64,000 nt of DNA, from the NCBI GenBank assembly GCA_030762175.1, contig CM060838.1:21200001-21264000 (forward strand). Direction: 5' to 3'. Below are positions 34,413 through 45,872 of the stretch, in pieces. The notes beneath the pieces are model-generated. The model was not told the origin of the DNA and did not search any database. It saw only the letters and a list, made by a program, of their open reading frames with translations. The first letter of the stretch is position 1. Every line of letters begins with the position of its first letter. The stretch is from Metallyticus violacea. Taxonomy: Eukaryota > Arthropoda > Insecta > Mantodea > Metallyticidae. A program made the position numbers and the translations under genes.

Positions 34413-35596
34413 ACTTAACCTTTAGAGACTAGAGTTGGACAATTATCGACTTTAAATTGATAATAGTTCCAGATAATAGGAGGATTCCTATATTGAAAAG
34501 TGTTAAATCACCGTGGAAAACAACAAAAACGAATTCAGTTTGTGTTTAAGCAATTTTAAGCTTTTTGTAGCATAGCTCCAAAATCTTTCTTGTCCTAAAA
34601 ACAAACAGACCGTGTTTAAACCTCAATTTCATTTACCATAGTTATATGATAAATTATTAATTTTTTGAGTCAATCTTTTCTTAGGCTTCTCATTGCATTT
34701 TAACATGTTTCATATATCACCAAAAATGTAATGATGATAAACGATAATGAATCCGTAATCGATTATAGAACTTCTAATTAATATTTATTTCACTTAGCAT
34801 GTTCTTATAATGAGTCATTTTACGCCGTCAAGTATTTAAAAATTGCAAAGCAAAAACTGAGAGGGCCTGAGGGTGAAGGTAGAATAAAGTCATTGAAAAT
34901 GTTAAACATGAGCATATGTTTGCTCCCACTGAGATAAAACCTACGAGCGCCTCGGCCTAGGCAAAACCGTTTATTTGGATGGGCATTCTGTCATATGTTT
35001 TAAATAAAACTACAATATTTATCACTGCGTTTCCATTAGACAATTAACGTATGCTACACACCGAAGTTTAAATATTTATAATTTTCAAACATTTTCTGTC
35101 TATTCCTAATTTAAAATACTTATTTCCTTGTAGTGTAAGGACACTTAGTCTCTCACTATTATCAGTGAATGATATCATACTATTGGCGAGCGTAGTCTAC
35201 AGTCGAGCATTGCTTACATTATTTCTCTAAGCAAATCCAATGTCGGAACTTTATAATTGCAAACGAGACCTAATTTTAAAAGTGTATATTGCAATAATAG
35301 ACGTTGAAAGCCGCGTATAGCGCATCCGAGTGGTGTTTAGTTGTAAACCTTTCATGCGAGAATCGCAATAAACCTTTCAACAAGTATGTTATGTTACATA
35401 CTATTTTATATACTACCATATCGTAATGCAACCTATTTTCAATTTATTATAATTTATTTTAATTTGGAAAGTTAAAAATAACGAGAACTGGAAACATTGA
35501 ATCGACTAGTATTTGTTCATAGTTTGTATTTTACATTTTTGGATATTGTTAATTTTATTGAAACGTTTAATAACTGAAGATTAATTGACAATTATA
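34413..35596. other. AT-rich spacer upstream of the Crypton relic
   Basis: No gene recognised. If the Crypton was once complete, its 5' flank lies here. Confidence 0.5.
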
Positions 35597-36210
35597 ATGG
35601 AAAGTGGTAAAGACTTTGAAGGAACTCCATCCAAAGTAGTTGAAGCAGCGACAGGTATAAGGAAGTGTTTTCTACCTGAGAAATCTAAAAAACGAAATGA
35701 GCGAGAACGTGATTTATTCACATCTTGGAATAAAAAATAAAAATGACAAAGTAACTAGTGAAAGTTAGCGTATTTTCTGCAGAAATCGAAGGTAATGAAA
35801 TCTTCAACATTATGGTCTATTTATTCCATGTTAAAATCTTGGTTTTATGTATTTATTTATCTGGGTGATATACCAAAGTCTGATGAACACGCCATTTTGT
35901 GAAGCAGAAGTAATTTACATATCAGGCGATTCGAGTTATAATGTTTAATAAGCGGAAGAATTGAATTGGGCAAGTAATTTAATTTCTTATCCTAGTTTAT
36001 TATATTTCAAAGTTTGGTCGCCTTCTTGAAAAGAAAATTTTTGCATTTGTATAAAAAAGTCCAGTGTTTTTACAAGAGAAAACATAAGTAAATGTTGATG
36101 GAAGCTTCTGATGCAGAATATTTAGATATAAAGGTTGCTGTCTTCGCTGCCGTTTGTCACAGAAATGAACTTGTGAATGGAACTGGATCATATAGAATAT
36201 AAAGAAAATA

Positions 36211-36944
36211 CCGAGGGTGCCTAAAATGTATACACATTTTCACAGTAGATATCTATTTAATATATTTCAAAGAATGGACCGAAAAACGACAGTAATGTGC
36301 AGTATGATGTTCTGTAAACAGATGTGACTCACATTACGCCAACAAAATGGAGCCAAGATTATCGTTTAAACAGCGGAAAGCAGTTTTGAAGTGGTACTGG
36401 AAAACTGAGAATGTTGTTGAAGTTCAAATGCAATGGAGACGTGTGTACAGAACACAACAATTGCATGCATTCCAGGCAAATTTGAGACTCATGGTATCGG
36501 ATGCAACAGGATGGTGTACAATCACTTTACCAATCAGATGTACGTGTGCATCTTGATGACAATCTTCCAAGGCACTGTATAGGATGAAGAGCTCAGATTG
36601 AGTTTCCACCGCGATCTCCGGAACTAACTCCGTTGAACTTTTACTTATGGGGAACTCTTAAGGATGTTGTATACCGTAGAAAACAAGCTACACTGGCAGC
36701 ACTTCGGGAAGAAATTGAAACGGCATGTACTGCAATCGCTGAGGACACTTTCGCAAACGTTGCTCAATCAGTAGTTCAACGTACTCAGACGTGTATCGAC
36801 GCCGATGGTGGACATTTTGAACAACTGATGTAACTGTAAAAGTCAAAGATGTTTAGTGCTCATCACTTTCTGTTTGTGTGAACTCAGTTTTGTTATGTTA
36901 ACACATTTTTTTCTTTGCTTGAAGGGTATACATTTTTTGCACTC
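36211..36944 (+). mobile_element. DUF4817-type Tc1/mariner element, copy 3
   Basis: Left TIR CCGAGGGTGCCTAAAATGTA, right end GGGTATACATTTTTTGCACTC, with TA at 36209-36210 and 36945-36946; 734 bp. Inserted in the Crypton relic. Confidence 0.9.
36347..36835 (+). pseudogene. DUF4817-type transposase relic (copy 3)
   Basis: N-terminus MEPRLSFKQRKAVLKWYW, then VEVQMQWRRVYRT; after a deletion the C-terminal DDE part follows in another frame. FPPRSPELTPLNFYLWGTLK-like sequence at 36601-36665 retains the third catalytic region, but with N in place of D before FYLW. It ends DADGGHFEQLM at 36835. The first two catalytic motifs are missing. Confidence 0.88.
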
Positions 36945-37440
36945 TATATTCAAAAGAACTGATACAACAGACCAAAACACACCAGGTGAGAAGGTTTACT
37001 ATTGTGAATGAAAAGGAAAAGTGGGTGAATATTTACATAAAGTTTGTCTCTTTGCGTCTGAAACATGTTGCACACAATCGTTTATTTGTGAATTACAGAA
37101 ATGGAAAGTGTCCAATGAAGCCAATATAAATACAATTGTTTGGGAAGAAAATTGCAGACTTTTTTAAACTAGACAACCCTCCTAGTTATCCTGGACATGT
37201 TTTCGGAGGACTTCGGCTACATTGTTAGTGGATGCAGGGGGAGATGAACTGAAATTAAAGAAACATGGCGGTTGGAGATCACTGGCGGATTGTGAACGAC
37301 TCCTTGAATAGTAAGGTCGAAATCTGCACTAAAATTATTGGAAAGGACCAGTCACGTGGTGAAGACAGCAATAATGATGGCGCTTTCGTACCAGTGATGG
37401 AATGTCAGGAATCCATGAAGACTTCTTTCAGATCCTACTA

Positions 37441-38204
37441 CAGAGGGTGCCAAAAATGTATGCACACTTTAAGCAAAGAAAACACTGTGTTAACATAACA
37501 AAACTGGATTCACACAAACAGAAAATGATGAGCACTAATCATCTTAGACTTTTACAGTTACAACAGTTGCTCAAATACCCCACCATAGGCGTCGATACAC
37601 TTCTGAGTACGTTGAACTGCTGATTGAGCAACGTTTGCAAAAGTATCCTCAGCGATTGTAGCACATGCCGTTTCAATTTCTTTCCGAAGTGCTGCCAGTG
37701 TAGCTGGTTTTCTATGGTATACAGCATCCTTAAGAGTTCCCCATAGGTAGAAGTCCATCGGAGTTAGATCCGGAGAACGCGGTGGAAACTCAATCGGACC
37801 TCTTCGTCTATCCAGTGACTTGGAAGATTGTCATCAAGGTACGCACGTACATCTCGGTGGTAATGTGGTGGTGCATCATCCTGGTGCATACTGTACCATG
37901 AGTCTCAAATTTGTCTCGAATACGTGCAATTGTTACTCGCATTGGCGGTTCTGTTCTGTACACGTCTCCGTTGCCTTTGAACTTCAACAAAATTGCCGGT
38001 TTTCCAATACAACTTCAAAATTGCTTTCCGTTGTTTAAACGATAATCGGCTCCATTTTGTTGTAGCAGCGCTATCATAATATATGTGAGTCACATCTTTA
38101 CAGAACATCATACTATACAATACTAGTGTTTTTCGGTCCAACTTTGAAATATATTAAATAGATATCTACTGTGAAAGTGTGAATACATATTTTGGCACTC
38201 TCGG
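37441..38204 (-). mobile_element. DUF4817-type Tc1/mariner element, copy 4
   Basis: Left CAGAGGGTGCCAAAAATGTA, right end CATATTTTGGCACTCTCGG, with TA at 37439-37440 and 38205-38206; 764 bp. Opposite orientation to copy 3, which ends only about 500 bp away. Confidence 0.9.
37558..38055 (-). pseudogene. DUF4817-type transposase relic (copy 4)
   Basis: The minus-strand reading begins MEPIIV-type sequence at the CAT ending at 38055, then RLSFKQRKAILKLYWKTGNF and VEVQRQRRR. After a frameshift, MRVTIARIRDKFETHGTV follows. The middle is deleted, and the C-terminus reads MDFYLWGTLKDAVYHRKPAT to DAYGGVFEQLL. The D before FYLW, the third catalytic residue, is kept. Inactive. Confidence 0.88.
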
Positions 38205-38206
38205 TA

Positions 38207-38711
38207 TTGTTAATAAGTTGCCAGGAGTTCATTTACGTAGTATAACTATTCATATTAACAACAAACAATTTGCATCGTTTGAATAGTTTCGTAAATTTAT
38301 TCTATTCAATTGTGTGATATAGCAAGACTGCTACTTTCAGTTGTAATTTATAAAAGGGTGATGCAAAGTTATTTTGCAGCACTAATCTTCAATTGTTTTA
38401 TTCCAGGGCCGTTAGATTGGTACTTTCAGTTCTAAAATTAGGTAGCCTTTAGTTACGTTACAATACGGTAGTATAAACAAATTTTTCTTTGGTAAAAGCA
38501 GCAAAACTTATGCAACTTCATTTATTATCGCACAGAAGTAATTGGAAACGAATATAACCAACTAAAAAGAAAACTATCAACTCTTTAATTCTTGCATTTA
38601 ATTACGTAATGTTTTATAAGCGGCGCATTATACTTCTTTGATTCTGAGCTCTCGAACACATTATTACTAGTCACTCAAACAATGACCAGCACTTTACATC
38701 AGAACTATATA
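38207..38711. other. Spacer; the start may be a Crypton 3' remainder
   Basis: Joined across the TA of copy 4, 38206-38290 reads IVNKLPGVHLRSITIHINN, which would suit a Crypton C-terminus; uncertain. The rest is unrecognised. Confidence 0.35.
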
Positions 38712-39040
38712 CACAGCTGGCCATTAAAATTGCAACGTCCATATAACAGACGCATTAAACCGACCCCATATTTTCTCAGAAGGAACAAGTATAAATCATC
38801 GAAAATACCAACAACACCAGCAATAGTCGAATTTGATTAAGGGAGAATTGTGACATACCAGGAGTTCAAAAATTTTACATTCCAAAAACTAGTGCTCGTG
38901 TTCCACAACGAAAGAGTAAGACAAGATAGGATAAACACATAGACAACCCCCTTAAAAAAACCGAACGAGAAGACAAAGGTTATTTCCGCATGTCTATTAT
39001 GAACATGAACAATGTGTTGCAATTTTAATGGCCAGAAGTG
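38712..39040. mobile_element. 329-bp MITE with perfect TA duplication
   Basis: TIRs CTGGCCATTAAAATTGCAAC and its exact reverse complement GTTGCAATTTTAATGGCCAG, near the ends, flanked by TA at 38710-38711 and 39041-39042. No coding capacity. A Tc1/mariner-derived MITE is the best reading. Confidence 0.93.
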
Positions 39041-39042
39041 TA

Positions 39043-41269
39043 TTTAACTGCTTAGCAATTATCTCATTAAACAGGGATTCCATGCATTGGCATATATGCG
39101 GATATGTTCGCTTTTTTGTAAGAAAATCAACGGTCTGCATAGTATATTTTTGCATATCGTCTAATTTTTCTCGCATTTTTGACGTTAAAGTCTTATTTAT
39201 TCATTTTTGTTTCGCATGCATGAAGGGCGCGATATTTGCCGTTCTTCCTGTGTTCAGTGCGTGAATGAAGGGTTCAGACATTGTCTGTAAATCGGTTGAA
39301 TTAATAATCGAATTCATGTTTGGAGATCCTCAATTTCCAAATGTGAAGTTATACCGACGATGTCTGCTAGCGAGGTCTATGAAGTGATGACAGTAAAATT
39401 TAATTTTATCAGTTTTCTGAAGGAAGAAATGTGGTGGTAAATAGAGCCAGCCAGGAAAAATGGCCTGGCTTAATTAAATTTTGCAAAATTAAAGAACAGT
39501 TGTAGAGATTTCTTTTTGCAACACCAGACCACAATGGAAGTTGACAAAAACACAGTGAATCAAGGAAAGAAATTGATTTATAAAATTTAGTTTCAGATAT
39601 TTTAAATGCAAACATATGTTTGACTATTTGTATATTTATATGGAATGGTTAAAAAAACAGATTTAGTGAGAAACTCCAGGAGACTGCAAAAGGATACAAA
39701 TATAAAGTTGGTGCATTGAATGCATTGGTGAGGGCAAGGGTGTGAACATTTTCAGATTTCAGAATATAGTAATCTCGTCGTAACAGAAATTCAGAATTGC
39801 GCGAAGGAATGAAATTTGCTAATGGAGAACAGATCATGTGACCTTAAGAAATATTTTATCGAATTTCTACAGAATCATAATCGAAGCATTGCCATCTACT
39901 TTTGAGGAAATGCCTAGTGAGTTTGCGTGACACCCGCTTGTAGTTTCCCCTTTCCGGCAGCCGTTCTTTGACGTTCGCTTGTTTTTCCTGCAGCTCCGAG
40001 CTATTCATTTATCAATGGAAACACTTGACTAGCGTCAGCTGCATATACGTGGCAACTTTAAAAGCACGTTCCAGGAAATCTATTGTTAACTCTTGTAGGA
40101 ACTGTTTGTGACGCCATAAACATACGTGTCAATTTTTACATTCACCCGAAAGTACCGCGCCACGGAAGGAGTAAAAAACAGAGAGGAAGAGAGGGAGGTG
40201 AATGAAATATTGCGGTGTAGTTAGAGAGGCCTGCCTATTTGCGGCCCAGCGCGGCAGTTTGTATATACCTACCCCTCCGGGACCCCTCGATCGATAGCGC
40301 TATAGCCAAGAATACGAACTCTGTCGGAAACTTCTAGAACTTGTGCACCACTTCTACTTTTTTTTTTTCTCTCTCTCTACTTCTACCCAGTTCTGCTTTC
40401 CTCCCTTCTGTCACTCTAGATATCATTTCCGGTTGCCATGCCCCTTGCTTTTTCTTTTATATTCTCTCAGCGGCTTTTGGGTCTACTGCAGGACATCGTT
40501 TTTAAGACGTTTCTCTCACAAAGCAAATCTGCCTCCATGCTAGAATGGGACATCAGGGAAAACTCGGTTTTATTGTTACGAAAATGATGCACAAAACTGC
40601 GATTTATGTATATACCAAAATGCACTGACTTCCGTTAAAGTTATTTTCTATGCCAACATTACTACATGTAATTTTTTTTATTTTTTTCATATTTTTTTTT
40701 TGTTTTTTTGTTTTTGTTTTTGTTTTGTTTTGGAAGATTACAAGAATTTTATGAGTATAATGTCACTGATGAGAAAAGCACGTTTTGACGTCATTTAACT
40801 CTGTGCATTGACATCATAGAGTTAAATTGCATCATGTTTACTCTTCTTTTAATTGAATCATTGTTTATAGTGGGCAGAAAGCACTAGTTAGAAAAAGTTT
40901 ACACTCAAAGAGCTTTCCACCAACTAAGCTTTTGTATCTTGCTTGTGTACATCAGTAATGAAATTTTTTTTTTCCGTTTTCGTGCTATCTTTCTAAATGT
41001 CGACTTCAGCCGTATTTATTAGTGCAGAAACGTCACCTTTATTATCAATTAACAACTTCTTCTGATATCTTTAACAATTTCAAATACAACTTTTAGTCAG
41101 TACTTTTGGAAAGGCAAAGCACACATACTCTCTGGGCGGTCCGTCCAATATCAGGGTCGCTTCGAAGACATCACAAACACAAAAAGACGCAGAAGTACAT
41201 TTAAAGGTGGAATAGATATGAATGGTGAAATGGACGGTAAACTCATATCAGAGAAGAACTAACACAAAT
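39043..41269. other. Long spacer
   Basis: 39930-40330 is less AT-rich (CCGCGCCACGGAAGG, CAGCGCGGCAG). A pyrimidine tract lies at 40340-40390 and T-rich simple sequence at 40670-40730. No gene recognised. Confidence 0.4.
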
Positions 41270-41360
41270 ATAAACTGAGGAAAACCAGGAAAGCCTCGGT
41301 TAGATAATCGGCGGCAGAATTTGAACCTGGGACCTGGGAGCAAAATGGCACTAATGCTGG
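41270..41360 (-). repeat. Possible tRNA-derived SINE head
   Basis: On the minus strand, CAGGTTCAAATTCTGCCGCC is B-box-like and is followed by GGCTTTCCTGGTTTTCCTCAG, which resembles the corresponding SINE2 segment. A box not convincing; single copy. Confidence 0.4.
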
Positions 41361-41960
41361 GACGGGTCTTTTCTTTCTACAAATTTTCCGTTCTACCATT
41401 TCGTATAATTTTATACTGTTCATTTTTTTATACAGGGTCGAAAATGCAAGGCTAGGTGGATTGGTGCTGTGTGCGGTGTGTGGTGACTTGCGCTCAGGAA
41501 AGATACTAATATATTCTGTTCTTTCTTGTAGAGTATAAACACCTTTCGATACAATGTATTATCAAATCAGAATTATTATAGTAAACCCTTCAATAGTTTT
41601 TGTAGTTTTATACTGTCCAGATTGAAACAACAATCCAGATGACAAGGTAGATGACACAGATGTGAATGGAATCGAATTTTTAAAATTTAAGTATTATAAT
41701 AAAGGAGTGCCATTTGAAATTTCAAAGAGAGGGTAGGGTGAAATAAAAATGTGATGAAAAAATTTTATATTTTTATTAAAGTTGTTTTAAATGGGTGGTT
41801 ATTCAGACCAGCAAGGTATGAAATAAAAGTCCTCTATATAATTATTCATTCACAACTTGCCCTTTTTATAACGAAAGCAATAAGAAGGACTTATCGTTCT
41901 GATATCAACACTCAGGGCTGCTTTCTGTACTCGAGTCAAAGGTGAGCATATTTCCATCAG
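41361..41960. other. Spacer, nothing firmly recognised
   Basis: 41436-41475 resembles 9077-9120. No gene. Confidence 0.45.
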
Positions 41961-42970
41961 GGTTCTGTTTCACAAAATGGTCTAATGGTCTAATACATAC
42001 AAGTGTATTAGTGCAGGTTCTTGTAAATTATGCTCTTGTAATTTTCTGTTCCATGAAAGAAAAGCTGCAGTTAAAGTATTAGTAAAAAGTTATGTGACGT
42101 CATATAAAAGCAAGATGGAGGAAAGAGATGTTTGCCATATCTTGAATTAGGTTATGTCCACTCTTTAGGGATGTTTAATGCATAGAGCGGATCATTGCCA
42201 TTTATGCAAAATGGGTCTTTTTTATCTAAAAATAATGTTAATTTAAATACTTTATTATGTATTTATCGTAATTACTTCGAAACGACGGTCCCCTAAGCCT
42301 AGATTTAGGAACATCAATTTCAGTCGTCGAGAGATGGCAGAAGAATCCGCTTCCCGATTGCTCTCGGGTCATTTTATTAGTAAAATTGATTCTTTATGTT
42401 TATTTATTTATATTGCTTGACAATCACGTTCTCACATGGAAAAAAAATGGAAAAATTGTGCCATAAGGAATTATTTTAAAAGAGAACGAAAAGAAATTAT
42501 TTTCGTGACATAGATAAAGAAACTTAAAAATATCTGGTCTGAAATATTTATTTGGAACAGGAAATACCAATATCAATCACAACCAGCACTTTATTTACAC
42601 TTACCTTTGTCTTTATACACAAATACTTATTTATTCTTTCTTTATACATATCTCATTATCCTCACTTTCGCTGATACTTAGCACATTTGGGTCAACTGAC
42701 TCCCAAACTTATTAAAAAGATAACAAAAGTTGTGCTATTATTTGAAGTTACCAATATTCCTACACTTGTAGAGACATTTTTACAAACTACCAGTACCGGA
42801 CTAATACTAATACTTGGAACAGAACTACGAAAATTCACTTGTACACTTGTAAGTATGGAGTAGAAAGTACAAGTGTAGTAGAAATCTTTGTGGAACAAAA
42901 TTTTACTAATAACTACAAGCTACCATTCCGTACACTTGTCATGCATTAGACCATACTTTTGTGAAACAGG
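41961..42970. mobile_element. 1-kb TIR element, family X, copy 1
   Basis: Both ends start CTGTTTCACAAAA, then TGGTCTAAT, then ACAAGTGTA, then TTCTTGTA and TTCTGTTCCA-type blocks, forming inverted ends of roughly 90 bp. Just inside the left TIR is GACGTCATATAAAAGCAAG, a TATA-like motif, with ATG soon after. No transposase recognised. A second copy at 53.3-54.1 kb matches its interior and ends. The superfamily is unknown; the termini loosely recall PIF/Harbinger, but no target duplication was verified. Confidence 0.75.
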
Positions 42971-43614
42971 ATGCAGCTGCAGATATGAACGCGACAATTG
43001 CATTTCATGAACGACGATTAGAAACCAGGTCTCTTTATTAACCTTTAATGTACTCAAATATACAGGAAGATGAACAATGGACCAGTTTTGGAAGGAGCTG
43101 TAAATGGAAGCCATGTACTTATATAATTTTAATAATGTGTATCCCTGCAGAAAATGCTAGATATCAAAGCGATACATAAAACTTCAAAATAGTGGAGGAA
43201 ATTAATTTACCGCTGAGTATGTTCGTCATGCTAGGAACGTCATTATTCAGTAGAAGAGACGATAAAAACTTTTGTTTTACTCTTTACTTATTGTCGCTTC
43301 GGCTGCATGGTCTTATACGTGACGTGAATACGACAGATGTAGTCTTGAGGGAAGAAAAATCGTTGTCTATAAGACAAAACTTAATAAACAGGAACAATTT
43401 CGGGGGCTAAGAGAGGCAGGCTGCGTAGCTGTTGAACGTATTTTATGTTCAGAGAACAGGGTCCGTTTGAATGTTTCTTTTTTACTTCCATACTAATATT
43501 TACTTATCTACTCTGAGTTATCTGTGTCTACACGAGGTTCATTTTATACAGATTTGCATTTGCTTATTTCGGCAGTTATTACGATTAGGCCTAGATCGTT
43601 GCTTATAGTGTGTA
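42971..43614. other. Spacer, nothing recognised
   Basis: A 72-codon plus-strand ORF at 43192 has no recognised motif. Confidence 0.45.
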
Positions 43615-43874
43615 TCGGTCCTTTGGTGTAGTGGTAACCATATTTGTCTCGTAAATCCAAAATCGCGGGTACAATTCCGGCCTTTTCTGACGTAAAAATC
43701 CTAAGTATGCCTTCCTTTGGAAGGAAAGTAAAGCCGTGGGACCCGTGTCGTACATTTACGGCATATAAAAGAGCCTTGAACCTGAAAGAAGAGGCCTCTG
43801 GGCAAAATTTGTCGCTCTGAATTGAATGGGACGCTGAAGACCTGAGATGTTAAAGAACGTTCGCAAATAAAACA
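43615..43874 (+). repeat. SINE1, copy with internal deletions
   Basis: The head TCGGTCCTTTGGTGTAGTGG is complete. Small deletions follow the B box and CGTTTCACGTC is missing; the 3' end AAAGAACGTTCGCAAATAAAA is present. Confidence 0.92.
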
Positions 43875-45600
43875 AATGAACAAGCTTACAGTGTTTTGTT
43901 TCTCACTATTTCAGACAGTATGCATAGTTCCATATCGTCAATATCATTAAAATCTCACGTTTCTAAATAAATGTATAGTTTGCGCTAAGGCTGGCGTAGT
44001 GACGTACTTTATACTTGATGCTTTGTATATCGTATTATGTTTTCTTATACAGCACGTTGATAGTTTTGCGAGCATTCAATTTAAGAAACGGCCGAAAAGA
44101 AAGTGACTAGGATATGGCCGAGAAAGAAATATATTTTTATTATAATAATTGTGCACAGTAGCTCACCAACGGTGCTTTCAACAACAGAAAAGTATATCAA
44201 TTTACGGCCTGTGCATACTGCTTTAATATTTATCAAAAATGCAGCAATATGACAAGCACTATTACTAAATCATATAACAAATTCGCTTGTCTGCAATTTA
44301 TCAAGCGAGCTTTAAAAGCTAAGTACATTAATAAAAACTGAAGTCTTTTTACAAAGAATAAACCAAACACTGTACACTCAAACACAGAAACTAAAGATGT
44401 AATTAAAATTTGCAACATAATCTGCTGTCTTGGTAAGTGGGTACGGCCGGGAGAGCGTAATGACCCTAAAATTTATAAATAGCGTCTAACGCCGATGAAA
44501 GCGCTACTGCCTCTAAAACAAGAAGCTGTGACCTCATGAAACTTCCGGTATATGTAAGCAAATGGAGCAGGTTACAACATGAGTAGAAAGTCGAGATGGA
44601 GGAAAACAGGCATTTGGCATAAAAACGTATACAGTTGTCTAAACAGGTTTTTACTTGTTCATTGTGCAGTATTCTATAATATTGTACAATTTCGAGCCGC
44701 GCCTTTCAGACATCCCAACCTCCGAAGTCGGCTACGCTATCACTAATACTCCACAATTCCAAATGCACAGTAGTGGTACTGAAAAATAATACGTGATTAT
44801 CTCTATTTAAGATTCTATTTTCCCCTTATCTTTACCAAGTATGTGCATCCATTTTCTACTGCACACTTTTCTAATCCCACCCCCTCTCTGCGCCTTTTCA
44901 GTGTTTCCCATTCTACAGGTCATTTTCCTCTCCCCTGTTTCTGGTTGCTTCACACTTCCCTAGCCTCTTCGCGCCTGTTTCAATGAAACAAACGTAATTT
45001 CCATTCCCTTTCGCCCCTCTTGATGTTCACAGCTTAAGGAAAGTAATTCGCTTTTAATCATTTTAAGGGGGACGCAAAAAGGATTGAAGTGTTGAACAAC
45101 ATTTTTCTTGCAGCTTAGTAAAACTTGTACATAACGGTTCAAGAAACTAGGAACTTTCTGGTTTAGGTGCACTTTTAAAAGTTCAGCCTTTATTTGCATT
45201 GCTACTGTTTGTTTAAATTATTAGCACTAATGTTGTGTCGCCATTCTGTAGCACTTTTTAAACACACTTTCTGATGACTATTTAATGATGCTTAACGGTT
45301 ACTATTTGTTTGTTTGTTATTCACCAGTTCCTTTTGTTTTTAGGTATAGTATCTCTGCTGTATTACATTTATTTTATTATTTTTTTTTAATTTCATTACT
45401 GAAAAGCAATTCTGTGTTTGATATAATTGTTACAGGTCCTGCCTTAATAATAAAAAAATAACATTAAAAAGGATATCGCACAGAAGAAGCAAACTTTTTT
45501 AGATGCCCTTCCACAAAAGTTCTTGTAACTTTCATTTGACTTTTGTAGTTCTAGGAAATGTTTGTTAGCAAAAGTTTTCTATTGGTTTTGTCTTCTCTGT
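43875..45600. other. Spacer, nothing recognised
   Basis: ORFs here (for example 44960-45199 minus) have no recognisable motif. Confidence 0.45.
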
Positions 45601-45872
45601 GACGCTCTTTAACATCTCAAGTCATCAGCGCCCCATTCAATTCAGGACGTGAAACAGGCGACAAATTTTGCTCAGAGGTCTCTTTTTCAGGCTTGAGGTT
45701 CTATTTCGTGTCGTAAATCTACGACATGGGACCCACGGCTTTACTTACCGTCCGAAGGAAGCCATACTTAGGATTTTTACGCCCGAAAAAGTCCATCGAT
45801 ACTGACCGGGATTGAACCCACGATCTTGGGTTTAGAAGGAAGTATGGTTACCACTACACCACCAGGACTGAC
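45601..45872 (-). repeat. SINE1, reverse copy
   Basis: Full length, from GACGCTCTTTAACATCTCAA to GGTTACCACTACACCACCAG. Confidence 0.95.

Larger units (their letters stand above)
35597..37440 (+). pseudogene. Crypton-type tyrosine recombinase relic
   Basis: The reading starts at the ATG at 35597. Core-binding region: CFLPEKSKKRNERERDLFTS, then STLWSIYSMLKSWF. Next, VAFLKRK and ASDAEYLDIKVAVF are followed by CHRNELV, the position of the first catalytic Arg box. A DUF4817 element (36211-36944) splits the frame. Then come KHVAHNRLFVNYRNGKC, PSYPGHVF, and after a 1-nt frameshift RTSATLLVDAGGDELKLKKH and GGWRSL, the H-x-x-R box region. The tail reads VNDSLNSKVEICTKIIG, where the usual G-Y of the catalytic Tyr has become R-I. 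Family knowledge: Cryptons move by tyrosine recombinase and lack TIRs. Decayed. A second element at 37441 truncates it, and sequence after 38206 may continue it. Confidence 0.75.

Noticed and set aside
38206..38290. Confident extension of the Crypton C-terminus
   Set aside because: The reading IVNKLPGVHLRSITIHINN is plausible but too short and unanchored, so it is kept only as a possibility.
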